This document shows, piece after piece, positions 47,986 to 60,300 of a stretch of DNA of 64,000 nt; position 1 is the stretch's first letter, and each line of letters opens with the position of its first letter. The notes below the pieces were generated by a model. The model was not told the origin of the DNA, did no database searches, and saw only the letters and a list, made by a program, of their open reading frames with translations. The position numbers and the translations under genes were made by a program. The DNA comes from Phalacrocorax aristotelis (taxonomy: Eukaryota > Chordata > Aves > Suliformes > Phalacrocoracidae), in contig NC_134280.1 of assembly GCF_949628215.1 (NCBI RefSeq), forward strand, positions 50,122,621 to 50,186,620, read 5' to 3'.

Positions 47986-50900
47986 TTCAGAATTTTTTTT
48001 TTGCCTGCCTTCAATGTCTCATCTCTACAATTCCAATTCGGGAAACTAAGTTCCCTATTCAGTATCTGCAGAGTTAGTGATTAATTTTTATTTATAAAGT
48101 GCATTTTTGAAGCAGAGCATCCAAGCTAGGTGTGGCTCCTTCTTTAAAAATAAATAATACTTAAATACAGCAGGAGAGCATACTGGACCAGACACCCACA
48201 GGAGAAAAACCTATATGCCCATCTATGACTGAAATCATTTTAATAGACAACTGCACCTGGCACAACTACTGAGAAATAAAAACAGGTAAACATCTCTAAT
48301 GGGTTGAGAAAGAGTAAAGTTGTAAGTTCCAACCCCAATCACACATTACTGGTCTCACAGTGAAATCTATAAACTGTTGGATTATAAGTGACATCAGAAG
48401 AGAACCTTAGCCCAGAAAACAAAGCTACAGAATTACAGACACAGCTTTCAAAATCTGATGGCAGAACAGATCCCTTTTAAATGGGGACATACATCCCATA
48501 ACATCACTAGTAAAGCAACAAGAAGGACTCAGTATGTCAAAAGGAATTCTAAAGTTTTGCGAGCATCTAACAGTTAATTAAAATTAAGCACTGAATGCTA
48601 CTGACTCACAGCCATGACAATTATCTTTTCTTACAACCTGCAGAGGTCAACAAGTTGTGCAGTGGTCTTACACCATCTTTCACCAACTACTGGATTTCTA
48701 GCTGCACTGCCTTTAAACTTTCCTCCACTTCCCTTCTTTGAAGCACAACTTGTTAAGAAGACAGCACACTAATCATTACAGTAAAGGCAAGTACCATGAA
48801 AATACACATTTACGTTTTTATGTTGACCATTAAGAACTGCAGACCACTCACTAATGTTATCTTTATCACCTCCTTTAGCAGACAAATTTCATCTAAATAC
48901 AACGTTCAGCATACAGTATTTTTTTGCCATTAAATGTGACTTGAAGCTATAACAAAGAGCCCATCATCAGCATCAAGTACACACATAGAAGGATCCTTTG
49001 ATGAACGCTTGCTTGTCACAGTCAAAAGGAAGAGCTGACTACTTCACAGCCAGTTCAGTCTAATTTCTAGAGGTGTCACTCTCAGGCAGGGAAAAAAAAA
49101 CCACTTAACAAAATTAGCCCTCAGAATTGCCATGAGCAGTAACAAATACCTCCTTCATAACCTCCAGAAAGAACACAGGAGGGTAAACACAGAAGATGGG
49201 AATACAACCACTACACTGTCACAATTTTCAAATGGACTTCTATCTGGAATGCATGCTGAACAATATCAACACAAAATGGAAGTTAGTTTCCTGTAGATAC
49301 AAGCCACTTACAACATCAGCAGGAAACCCACCTACCCAGAAGTGGGTCTGCTCCTGCCACCACTACAGCTTTGTTTTAGCAGTCTCTAAACTTTCCATCT
49401 TTTTTTCAAGATGTTTGGTGACAGCAGCTAAATTTCTCAAACAAATGTAATTCATTACTTAGTATTTTCTAGAAGAGTTAGCCTCCAAAAACACTTGGAT
49501 ATCTAGCAAGTCTGTCAAGGCAGTAACAGAAGTAGTAATGTGAATTATTGTAGTTCAAACCAGTCCTAAAGCTTCCAGCTGAGCTCTTTAGACTGGAGGC
49601 TGGTCAAAGTAGTACATGGTAAGAACAAACCAAATATGAAGTGAGCCCTACATCTGCTTTAAAGGTAAGGTTACTGTGCATTTCAAAAAAAAAGAAGAGT
49701 TTTCCACCAAGACCTTGCCTATGATTTTTGCCCTAGTGTAACTCTCAGAAAAAAAAAAACCTCAAAGAAAAAAAGCTCCACAAGGCTTGATTTCCACTAT
49801 ACTTACACAAAAGCAAATCGCATTGTATTTTTGCAGTTTCTATATGAGAAACACTAACTGTATAACCACTCTGGTACGAAGACACAAAATTCCACCCTGT
49901 GGTAGCAGTGGCTGATACTCCTTTCACAATGCAAGTGGCATTGAAGTAATATCAATTTGTAGCAAACCAAGCCTTTAGAAACATCTATTACTCTCTTGTT
50001 TTCTGCTCAATTTCAACCACTCAAACCAGTTACAGTACAATAAAGAAAAGATGTAGTCACATCTGTACTAGCATTGCCTACAAGCCACCATATAAAGTAC
50101 TACTTGGAATCGTATTAACTTGTTTTTGATTAATTTATCAGTTAGGGCACTACTACAAGTGAGAAGTATGCATCACCTAACCAGGGACTAGGGTCTTATG
50201 CATAGGTTTACAGAAAGTGTCTTCCTCTCCACTATTAGTTTGGGAAATAATGAGATTCATTCCTAAAACCTCTATAAGTTAAACCTGCACAATAGAATCT
50301 GACTTTATATACTTGGATCCAGTTAGAAGTTCTGCCTATGGTCACTGAAGGAAGGGACTGTGCCACTGCATAGCAGGGGTAAAAGAAGCCTAGGATACTC
50401 TTGAAATATAGTAACAATGAGAACACTTTTAGTCCTGGAATTGCTATATTCTAGAACATATTTAATAAACTGAGGAAAAAATACACTAGTTTTTACTTAA
50501 AAAAAAAATGGCATTTTCCATCCTCAATCCCAACCATGTTTTGTTACCAAACTAGAAATCACATGGCCTTTTCAGGATCCTCACCCAGGACCTGTTTGGT
50601 CATCATAAAAAGGCTTATGTTTAACATTATCTTTTGGCACAACTGACAAGAGTTGGCCTACAGTCTTTGACTGCTTATTTTCCAGAAGAGCCAGTGGACA
50701 CAGGATGGAGACCACTAGGCTATATACTTCATGTTCCTTGCAGATGCACAACTTAGACTGTATATAAACACTTGGCGTCATCTCATTAAAAATGAAATGG
50801 GAATGCTCTCAAAAATTCCGCCAAGGAAACTAACCCTCAAATCTCACTATGGGGTGGGTTATGCTTGTGCATACATACATGTTTTTTACTCATTTCCACC

Positions 50901-50993
50901 TCCCTTCATATCTTTAACCAAATCCTCACTACCAATTTCATAGATGATCTTAGCTGTTTTGCCAAGATGCCTAACAACATATTCAATATGTTG
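47986..50993 (-). other. PPP6R3: PPP6R3 intron 1, between the two inverted CR1 copies
   Basis: About 3 kb, AT-rich, with no recognised gene or element. It would be the loop if the CR1 copies on either side pair in the pre-mRNA. Confidence 0.75.
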
Positions 50994-51620
50994 CTGAACA
51001 TGAGCCAGCAGTGCGGCCAAGGCGGCCAACAGCATCCTGGCTTGTATCAGGAATAGTGTGGCCAGCAGGGGTAGGGAAGTGATTGTGCCCCTGTACTTGG
51101 CACTGGTGAGGCCACATCTCACATACTGTGTTCAGTTTTGGGCCCCTCACTACAAGAAACACATTGCCCTTCTCTGGACACGCTCCAGCAGCTCAAGGCA
51201 GCTGATGAAGGGTCTGGAGAACAAGTCTTATGAGGACAGGTTGAAGGAACTGGGGATATTTGGTCTGGAGACGAGGAGGCTGAGGCAAGGCCTTATCACT
51301 CTTTACAGCTTAAAGGAGGTTGTAGCAAGGTGGGTGTTGGTCTCTTCTCCCAAGTAACTAGCGATAGAACGAGAAGAAATGGCTTCAAGTGCCATCAGGA
51401 GAGGTTTAGATTGGATATTAGGAAAAATCTCTTCACCAAAAGGGCTGTCAAGCATTGGAACAGGCTGCCCAGGGAAGTGGTTAAGTCACCATCCCTAGAG
51501 GTATTTCAAAGACATGTAGGTGTGGCACTTAGGGACATAGCGTAGTGGTGGATTTAGCAGTGTTAGGTTTATGTTTGGACTCGATCTTAAGGATCTTTTC
51601 CAACCTTACCGATTCTATAC
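50994..51620 (+). repeat. CR1 LINE fragment, ORF2 end and 3' tail
   Basis: About 630 bp. Translated pieces are [17 protein letters not shown], [20 protein letters not shown] and [20 protein letters not shown]. It then shows GGCTGCCCAGGGAAGTGG and ends CCAACCTTACCGATTCTATAC. Several frame breaks are present. Its tail differs from that of the 36.3-kb copy, so it is probably another CR1 subfamily. Confidence 0.9.
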
Positions 51621-54600
51621 ACCACCACTCCAGCAGAGTGTATTACGGCTTCATAGTTCCATACAGCTGTACGTTGAGGTCCTTTTGGTATTCTTTTCCA
51701 CTGCGGGCATGCGACATATTTCATAGATTCTGGCACTAAGCATCCCATTTTAAGCCTCATGGAAGAGGAAAAGATACATTCATTTAACAGGATTAGGGGG
51801 ATGAGTATACAGAGTAACTGCAAGAAGAAAGAATAGTCAGAGGGGTGGGTCATTGGGAACTTTTTCACCCATTCCAAATCACATATACCACCTCAAACAG
51901 GCTTCTTGGCACTTCATTAAATAAACAAAGATCATAAAGAGTTTTCTATTTTACAGTAACAGATTTTTTCCCAATATTGTGTGAAGAACTATTCTACAAA
52001 CAAGCAAGCTGTTAACAGCTTATACCAAATGTCTTCCTGATCCTAGCAATTCAGTCTATCCCGTTTCCTGAGAAGTGTCCCAAGCTAGCTATAGAGCTGC
52101 ATATAATATCCAAGAGTAGAAAAACATTTTACTTTAGTTGCTTAGTAGCATATGGTTTCTAAAACAGATGCTGGCACCCTGACACACCACAAAAACACAA
52201 TTAAACATGCTAGACAAAGCTTTCAACACTATGTTCACATTCTCTACATATTTTCTGATTGATCTTTCAGGCTTGCCTCCCACCCAAAAAAATATACCAG
52301 GATCAAATGTGATCACCAAATAGTTTACAGAGTTCTTTGCTCTCTTCCTCCAACTTGACAAAATAAGATGAGACAAACAAGACATTATTTCTCATTTATC
52401 CCTACTTGCTTTATTATTGTGGAAAGTTTTGCCAAAACTAATGGCTCCAGATCTTGCTCTTAGGACAACCCAATCACACATCTGGTCTTCTAGAATTTGG
52501 ATGTGGTGTCTACTTTGAGGTAATACATTACTCCTAAATCTGGCACTGAAACAACAGAGTACACAGCAATCTTTAGGGTCAGAGATGAAGGTGCTACTAT
52601 GAGAGCCGAATCTAGATGGTAGACAATATGTTTAAGACATCCTACCTTACTACAGAAACAGATCGCTAAGCTCATACTAGTGCCTCTTCTGTCCAAGCAG
52701 AAAAGCTGTTTCCATCATAACTTCCAAAGGCCATAAATTAACACAGTTAGGTGTGAGAAGTGAATATGCAAGCCTCCTACTAATGAATATATTGTGTAGT
52801 ATGCTGGAACACTGAAAGTGAACACTCAAAGTGTCTTATTTCAATATACTGATACAGAGTGATCTTAACTGCAGTTTTAATATTTCAAGGCTTTTTAAGC
52901 TCTTTGACAAAAGGGGACATCAATGGAGAGAAAGGAAATTGGGAGACAGTTCTTCAAAGGGTTTCTCCCTTCTGACTGTTTCAATCCCATACTGGTTGTT
53001 TTTCAGTCAGCTCTTTTGCGTTTCATAGTACATGCATTTCAAGCTTAAGCTGAGTAGAGAAGCAAAGCTGTTGAGACATAACAAGACAGTCCCCTCTATA
53101 ACCATCTGTTAATACCAACTACATACATAATTTTCTGCTTTAATACTGCTAAATTCGGATTCCGTTCTATTAATTCACTTGAATTTCACACTTAGAAAAT
53201 CATCTTATTGGTATATGGGCCACAGCATCACCTCTGTTAAGCGCCAGAGAAGGGTTCTGAAGGAAACAGTCACATTTTCTCACTTTAGCAAGTCAACAGA
53301 AGTAGAGCAAACAGTTTCCAAGCAGTATTGCGAAGAGAGATACAAACTATTTAATATCTTTAATTCCATAAGGGAATAATAATGGCTAGTTGATTTATAC
53401 TTAAAAGAATCCAAAGATATGGCAGTCACAGCATTTTATATATAAATCTAACTTGCTTGCAAGGAAGCTATAATGCACTGCCTTAAAGACATTCCTGTTA
53501 AACAGGCTGCTTTTCCCAAGTTTCTAAACTACAACTTCCACTTTAACTCAGTGTTTCCCTTAAGTTCATTGTAAACAGGCCTCTTCAGCAATTCTTCTGG
53601 CCAAAATAAAGTCTTCTAGTAGTATTAGAAGATAAATTACTTTAGTAACTCAGGAAGTGCAGGACTCAATACTGCATAGGCATTCTGCTTTTCACACAGA
53701 AAGCAAATGAGAAGCATCACCTACGTTCAAGCAATATCATAGATGGAGGAAACAAATTACTTAGGTGAACAAGTACTTAGAACTACAAACTGTCAAGAAA
53801 TAAATGCGGACTGGATATCAAATTTGCATTAAGTCTCATTAATAAGTTATATATTGAAAGATAAGCCTGTAGTGTTCTTTTATATTTGTATAATAAAGAC
53901 TCTTGCAAGTTACAATTAGCCCATGCCTCACTACTGAAAATATAAATAACACAGAGCTAAGCAACTACACACTCTTACTACAATGTTGTACCAAAAATAC
54001 ACACTGCCGTTCAAATAACTGCAGTAATCTATTTGGAAAACTGAAACAGGGAGACTTCCCATCTTTCAGCATTTCAGAAAAAATATAAAGCAGCACACAT
54101 GTATTTATGCAGTTCACAAGGTACTTTATATACCACCTGGAAATTTTAAACCAGCTTAATATTCATCAGTGTACAGTGTTAGAGTACATTTAGACTCCTT
54201 CCACCGAAGGAGATTTTAAACTTAAGTAATATCACTAGCAGTAATACAACCTTTCATTTTTAAGTTGTCAACACCTCACAAGGAACAGTTCCTAGAGCTA
54301 TCCACCCACTTCTAAGTTTTCTGTATTCTTCCACTCAGAGCACTTTTTAAAATAGCAACACACCTATTCAAAGTATCCTGCTGTTCCAACTTAAATAACG
54401 TTTATCCTGACAAAGATGATCTTTAGCCCCAGTTGTATTTGTCATACAAGACACAAAACTACAACACTAATTCCTTCTTACACTTCAAGAAGTTCTTGGC
54501 AACTAAAGCAAAACAAAACCAATAGAACTGGCAGATTCAAAGTCAGATTTTGCCAAATGTATTTAACAGCAGTTAAAGCTTACCCAAACACTGCTATGCT

Positions 54601-54850
54601 CTTAAAAATATTCTAATTGAAAGAAGCTGCCTTGTTAAAAAGTACAAACAAACACTTACAACCTACCCCCCCAAAAGAAACAAACAAAAAAAAAAGATTT
54701 TAAAAAGGGCAGTGCCCTCACAGAAATACTGAGACGCTAATTTTAAAGAATAAAAGTGAATGCAAAATTAGCTATCAGCGAAGCTTATCTGTTTCATTAG
54801 CCGAAAAATAGCAGTAACCAGAATAAAGTTCTGTAAGTTACAGCAGCAGC
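51621..54850 (-). other. PPP6R3: PPP6R3 intron 1, part nearest the promoter
   Basis: About 3.2 kb of AT-rich intron before the CpG island. No repeat or gene recognised. Confidence 0.75.
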
Positions 54851-55436
54851 ACAAGTGCCTGCCGGGAGACGGAGCAGCGCAGGCCGCTTCCCCCATCTCG
54901 ACAAAACACCCAGTTCAGAGCCCCTCCGGTCCACCGGGGAACGACGCGCCGCCCGCCACCCCCCGCCGCTCCGCCCCGCGCCGCGCCCGGCCGCCAGCAC
55001 CCCGCGCCCGAAAGCTGCGGTGGAAGGGCAGCGGCCTCCCTACCCCCCCGGCCGGCTCCCCACCCGGGGCGAAGCGACACAGACGCCAGGAGGCGGCTCC
55101 GGAGCAGCTGCCAGAGAACCGAGCGTCACGACCGCGGGAAGAAAGAGGCGGCGGGCGGGCAGAGCTGCCTCCGGAGTGGCGCGGGCCTTCCCCGCCGCGC
55201 CCAGGCCCGCGGCACCCCGCGGGACACCGCGCCTGGCCCGGGGACCGCGGGCTCAGAGGGGGCGTGTGAAAGGGGGACTCCGCGCACAGCAGCCCCCGGC
55301 CTGGCCACGCCAGGCCCTACATGAGGAGCGTCCGGAGCCCCCCGCGCGGAGGTGAGCCAGGCCCCAGCCGCCACCGGAGCGCCGGCCCACTCCCGAAGCG
55401 GTAGCGGGGAGAGCTCGCCGCTATCGTGGCCCGTAC

Positions 55437-55545
55437 CTCGGCAAGCGCGTCCTCCCCCGCCACAGGCCCCCGGCTGCCTCCACTCAGGCGGGAAAGCCAC
55501 CGCTCGCCACCATCACCGACGCTCCAAGATGGCGGACATATCAGC
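55437..55545 (-). other. PPP6R3: Probable untranslated first exon of PPP6R3
   Basis: On the minus strand, a GCCGCCATCTTGG-like start (plus strand CCAAGATGGCGG at 55524-55535, a YY1-type site common just after TATA-less starts) runs to a donor, CTTGCCGAG followed by GTACGG at 55436. It has no useful ATG for PPP6R3. The 5' end is a guess, other donors exist in the island, and the splice to 29464 or to an intermediate exon is inferred. Confidence 0.45.
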
Positions 55546-55770
55546 TCCTGCGAGCCCTCCTCTCGCTCCGCCCCACTTGCCAATCATATGGCCCCGACAC
55601 CACCCTCCTTCTCGGCTCGCCCCTTTCTATTGGGCGGTGTGCGGAACCCGGCCTCTCACTGGCAGTCCGGCGGGTGTCAGTCACTCAGCTACGCGACTGC
55701 AACAGGGTTGAAAGGGGATGGGGACGGGCTCTCGGCTTCCTGCTGGCCAGTCAACGCAAGGGGCGGGTGC
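55546..55770 (-). promoter_or_regulatory. PPP6R3: Proximal promoter boxes upstream of PPP6R3
   Basis: ATTGGGCGG at 55629-55637 on the plus strand is a minus-strand CCAAT box next to a GC box, about 90 bp upstream of the likely start. A plus-strand CCAAT at 55580 and a GC box at 55761-55767 add to it. There is no TATA box at the expected distance. This fits a broadly active housekeeping gene. Confidence 0.55.
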
Positions 55771-56017
55771 ATCTCGCTTCCCAACTTAGCAACAAGGTAA
55801 CGTCACCCTGACAGACATTTCCCTCGCCCAATAGAAGGAGCAGGTTCCTTTTAAAAATAAACCCTTTGCACCCAATCCAGAGCTGAGGCGCTCGGAGCCG
55901 GCAGGAGGCCGCGGCAGGAGGGGATGGGAGCTTGTGGTGTCAATCTCCCCGTAGCCTTACCCCTGCGCCTCGCCATTGGCCAGCCCGTGGAGCCACGCCC
56001 CTCGGGGGGCAGTGCGG

Positions 56018-56025
56018 GCGCCAAA
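56018..56025 (-). promoter_or_regulatory. E2F-like motif
   Basis: TTTGGCGC on the minus strand (GCGCCAAA on plus) matches the E2F consensus. It sits 58 bp left of the tRNA gene and about 0.5 kb from the PPP6R3 start. A single motif match; no function is shown. Confidence 0.4.
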
Positions 56026-56082
56026 CTGCCTGACAACAAGCCGGCGGCGCGCGGGGAGGGGGTGGGAATGTGCTAGTGAGGA

Positions 56083-56155
56083 GGGGAATTAGCTCAGATG
56101 GTAGAGCGCTCGCTTAGCATGCGAGAGGTAGCGGGATCGATGCCCGCATTCTCCA
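56083..56155 (+). tRNA. tRNA-Ala (anticodon AGC)
   Basis: A 73-bp, intronless tRNA gene. The acceptor stem GGGGAAT pairs with ATTCTCC (one G-U), the anticodon stem CTCGC pairs with GCGAG, and the loop TTAGCAT carries AGC at 56116-56118, which reads GCT and, after A34 becomes inosine, other alanine codons. The T-arm GCGGG-ATCGATG-CCCGC has A at position 54, as in vertebrate tRNA-Ala(AGC). The internal promoter is the A box around TAGCTCAGATGG and the B box around GGATCGATGCC. CCA is not encoded. All stems are intact, so it looks functional. Confidence 0.96.
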
Positions 56156-56165
56156 CAAGCAGGAC

Positions 56166-56170
56166 TTTTT
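56166..56170 (+). terminator. Pol III terminator of tRNA-Ala
   Basis: TTTTT ten bases after the tRNA, followed by a second TTTT at 56172-56175; a standard RNA polymerase III stop. Confidence 0.85.
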
Positions 56171-57312
56171 CTTTTCTAAGCCTCCTCCGATTGAAAACTC
56201 GCGTGATAAGCAGTTTAACAGGTGGCTTCGCGTGCCTCACAACTGGCAAAGAAAACCACCCACGATGCAGTCTTTCTTTGTTATGGAGGCATGAACATAT
56301 TCCAGCCAGTCAGGGTACCTGCTGCCTTCCCTTATGAAGCCTCATATATTACCTCTGCCCAAAATGGTGGTGACCCCTCTTGCTGCTGGCCCCTAACCCT
56401 CAGAGCAGCCATCCAAGTTTCAAAATATCACTGGCAGGATGACATCCCCATCCCTGGAGGACACCACCCAGCTGTGGTCAATAGCCCTTCACCTGTAGAC
56501 AGCAAAGCTGGTTTTGGTGGGCTTTTGCCTGTTTTCAAGGTGGTTTTGACTAGTTTTCACTGTGTGTGGCTCTTGAAGAGCTGGGGTGGACTGCTGGTTA
56601 AAGGCAGCACCATCAGCAAAGTGGGGGGTGCCAAAAATGTCTGGTTGCACCCTGGGGCAGCAATACTGGCCTGGTCGCCACCTGCAACTATTTTTGGTCC
56701 CCCTCCCCAGACCCACCTTGGTTTTGGGTCCCCCTCCCAGGGGGAGGGATTGTGCAGCTGAAGGCGGCTCTGTTGAGCCTGAGCCACCATGCCTCCTGAC
56801 CCAGCATGGCAGTTCTGCCCTTCACATTTTGTGTGCTTGTTTGTGTTAAAGTTTAGGGTTGTCGATGATGGTTATGTATATAAAATGTCTGCCTATCTGT
56901 GATTTAAGGTGTGTGGAGGGGCCACCACGCAGAGAGGGGAGTCACCTCCTAGAGCAAAGGGAGACAGCCTGTCTGCAAGTCCCAGCTCCCACACCTCCTG
57001 TCTTCTCCACATCTCTTCCCAATATAGTAACAGAGCCAGGAAAGCCTGTTGTTTTCCTTATCAGTTGACATCATGGACCTGTAAAACACCCTTTCTCGGA
57101 GGCTTGCTCCATCAGGGCACTGAGGCACCGTGACAGCGTAGCATTAGCAGCTTTTCATCAATGTGTGCAAGCAAGTAGCTGAAGGGTGTATGGTGCAATC
57201 CAGGCTCACCAGAGCTAATTTTCCATCATGCTAGCATTTGCCTTGCTCATTATGAGGGTAGCATGTACTTTCTGTGAACGGTGGCAGAGAGCTCTGTTTT
57301 GTAATGGGTAAG
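56171..57312. other. Intergenic, right of the tRNA
   Basis: Moderately GC-rich sequence. Open frames of up to 179 codons (56222-56761) have no recognisable domain and overlap frames on the other strand. No repeat family was recognised. Confidence 0.6.
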
Positions 57313-57381
57313 TGTTGGGTTGATGGTTGGACTTGATGATCCTAGAGGTCTTTTCCAACCTTAATGATTCTATGATTCTAA
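57313..57381 (+). repeat. CR1 3' tail fragment
   Basis: TTGATGGTTGGACTTGATGA, GAGGTCTTTTCCAACC and GATTCTATGATTCTA are the last ~70 bp of a CR1 LINE; the rest is missing because of 5' truncation. Confidence 0.85.
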
Positions 57382-60300
57382 GTGTGAATCATGCAAGAGG
57401 TGATTTTTTTTTTTTTGTATTTACATATACTTGTTCTGACAGTTACTGGTCATAATATGCTTAAGAAGAGGAATAGGTATGTCATAGTGAAGGCAAGTAT
57501 TTATTTACAATGGGGGAAGAAACAACAGAGCTGAAAGGATAGTTTAGTGATAGGGCAGTTCTTGCAGGCACCTCACGTGAGCACATTAAAACTGCAGGGT
57601 AGCACAGATCGCTGTGTTTATTTCATTTACTAAAGGAAGGGGAAAGTAATACATTTCCTTGACTTCATTGTGGATCAGCAATCTAGGATAAAGCAACTCC
57701 ACTTTGAATAATGTACCTTCACATCTTTCACCTGCTCATCTGACATACAAATTTAAGCTCAGTACAGATGTACTTACATTTTACCGCAAATCAGTGAGCA
57801 AGTCATCAAATCTGCTCCCATTAAAACAAAATTATGGGTATTACAAAGAGACATAAATATTGAGGTGCTGCTGCAGAGAGCAGCATCTCTTTCAGGAGGG
57901 AAAAACAGTGAGTAAAGCAAGACACAGGCTCAAATCTTGGGCTGCAAGAGTAGGTTCTTAATGGGAGCCTTTCTCTGCATAAAACATCTTCAAGTTGTTT
58001 TGTGGGAAAAGGGAAGATGTAATAGGTAAAGCTGTGTGCTTATCTTTCTGTGTGTACCCTCCTTTTCAGAGTAAGGACTGAATTTTGCCTGCAGATCAGA
58101 GGGAATCCACATCTTCCACTTCACACAGGCGTTGTGTTCAGGAACTTTAAAGTAGGATGTAAACTACTTGGGGTTCCTCTGGTTTTTATTGCTTTAAATC
58201 CAGAAAGGCAGGTTAAGATGATTGCTTCTGAAGAAAAGGTAGCGATCAGATTTGTAATAGCTGCAAACAGGCTAACATGTCCTGGCCTTTGTGCTTTGTC
58301 CAGGCACTCACACAGCAGAAACTCTTGCCAGCTGCTCAGGTGCTTGGTTTCATAATGCCTATTGCATAAAAGGCTGGACATGGCATCAGCTTTCTTTTTG
58401 TTCCTACGTCTTTCCTACCAGTTGACTAAGCTTTGGCTCCTGTGCTTTCTGTAGGCATTACTGGTTCTCCCAAAGATTGAGTCACAGAATGCTTTACCCT
58501 ACTAAGAGCAATCCTTGCTCATGTTACCCTTCAGCATACGACGGCACATCCTTATTTCACAAAACCTCTGTGAACAGAAGCCCTCCCCAAGCTGTGGGCC
58601 CAGTGGGTTGCTTCCATTAGAAGATTGTTGGCTGCCAGCTCAGATCATGATCTTCTTATTCTGCTTGAATAAGTTAGTAGAGCTGCATCAATTATGGGTG
58701 CATGTGATCTTAATGTGTTGCAAACACAGGGTAAAAATGCAGCAGCATGAAATGTATTTGCTGATTCACAGAGTTGCACAGTTAGGTCTCCGAGTGTAGA
58801 GCCTGTTTTTTTCATTTTCATGCAAGCAGATTTATTTAGTAAAATTTACAAAAAAAGTGTTTATCCTCAAAACAATCAACATGAAATGGGCCATTGTTTC
58901 TTTTTTTCATTATTTCAGCTGGTGCTAGGTCCAGAAAGCTCTCTAGACTATATTTGTTCCACATTTATTTTCGCTGTCTCCTTTTTCTTTTCTTTCACTG
59001 TGTCTGTTGTTTTGGTTTCGTTTGTTTATGTCATGCCACTTGCTCATTCTAGCAGTGAGTACTTGCACTGCCTACAGCAAATGGAGATTTCACAATATAA
59101 ATTGTATAGAGGCAGTTCTGGTTGTGTTGTCTGTTGTCAATGACAGTCTGTAGGAAAGACATTGCACTGGAAACTGTGAGCAGGGACATAATAGCAAAGA
59201 ATGGTCTATGGGTTTAAATAATGGATAAATGAGAGTATCATGTTAAATGGCATTCTCAGGACAAGCAACTAGGTTGTTGAAAGTATGATGGGATTATAAC
59301 CTTTAGCAAGCACCAGAGGCAGTATCTGGAGAGGTGATTAATAGTTTGAGTACAGAACAGCTACTACAGTAAAATAGTTAACTACCTAGTATAGTTTCCA
59401 CAAGCATAAAGCTTGTCTTCACAATGAAGTAGTGCTAAACTGTGCTGCTGTTGACATATCCTATATCCTGAGCAAATGTGCCCTGGTGTAAGGGATGGAT
59501 CTCAACTCAGAAGGGGCAGGATGATGTTTGCACTGGCACACGTCTCATCTTCAAGAGCTTTATCACCACCATCTCAATTCTGGAAAGGTTTGGGACATCT
59601 CAGGCACTGCTTTTGTCTTATAGAGCTCCCATCAATATATTTCTAAATCTTGATTTTATGTGATTATTTTTTAAAACTACAACTGTCCAGGTGATACTAC
59701 CATTACCATATAAGTTGGTAATGCTAGGGTGCTACTACCTCAAGGTAAAAACACTTCATGTCTACAAGGAGGATCTCAAAGCACTACTGAACAGTTTGGG
59801 GAAATGAGGAGGTTATGTGGCTTGCCCAATGTCATACCGTAAGCTGAACCAGAGGCAAAATACTGAAATCCCGGTCCTTTATCCATGGGACTTGTGTGCA
59901 AATCTGAAGACCTCCACACCGTTCCTATATCTGTGATTACAGGCAAATCGGGGGGGGGGGAACCCAAACACAAAACCTAGCCTGCTTTGGGTGGCTGTAG
60001 TATTTAACTGCTGGCAGGGAAACTCTGAGAACATATAGGCATGCTCTACAACTTGAAGCTTGATAGTGTTTTGCTAAATGGGTTGTTGCTAGTATTACAA
60101 ATGTCAGCATCTTAACATTGTGATGGCTGCTACCTGGGGCACTACCAGAGGCAGCCACTTCTGATGGATTCCTCTAATCATTTGAGTCAGGCACTTCCTC
60201 AACATAAAGTGGTATGCAAATTTAAAAAAAAAAAATCAGCCTGCTCAGTCACCATCGCCCCATCAACCAATGCTGAGCATGTTTCCTCACTGTGCACCAT

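Larger units (their letters stand above)
54855..56070. promoter_or_regulatory. PPP6R3: CpG island around the PPP6R3 promoter
   Basis: About 1.2 kb of strongly GC-rich, CpG-dense DNA between AT-rich intron and intergenic DNA. It contains GC boxes (for example GGGCGGG at 55761), CCAAT boxes and a YY1-type element. It lies upstream of PPP6R3 coding exons and holds the likely first exon. GC-rich open frames of about 80-170 codons here occur on both strands and look like noise. Confidence 0.85.

Noticed and set aside
54855..55711. Several GC-rich open frames of 76-166 codons in the CpG island
   Set aside because: They occur on both strands in overlapping positions and are rich in Arg, Pro, Gly and Ala, as expected where GC-rich DNA lacks stops.
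56222..56761. 179-codon open frame right of the tRNA
   Set aside because: No familiar domain, no neighbouring exon, and other long frames overlap it in GC-rich DNA.
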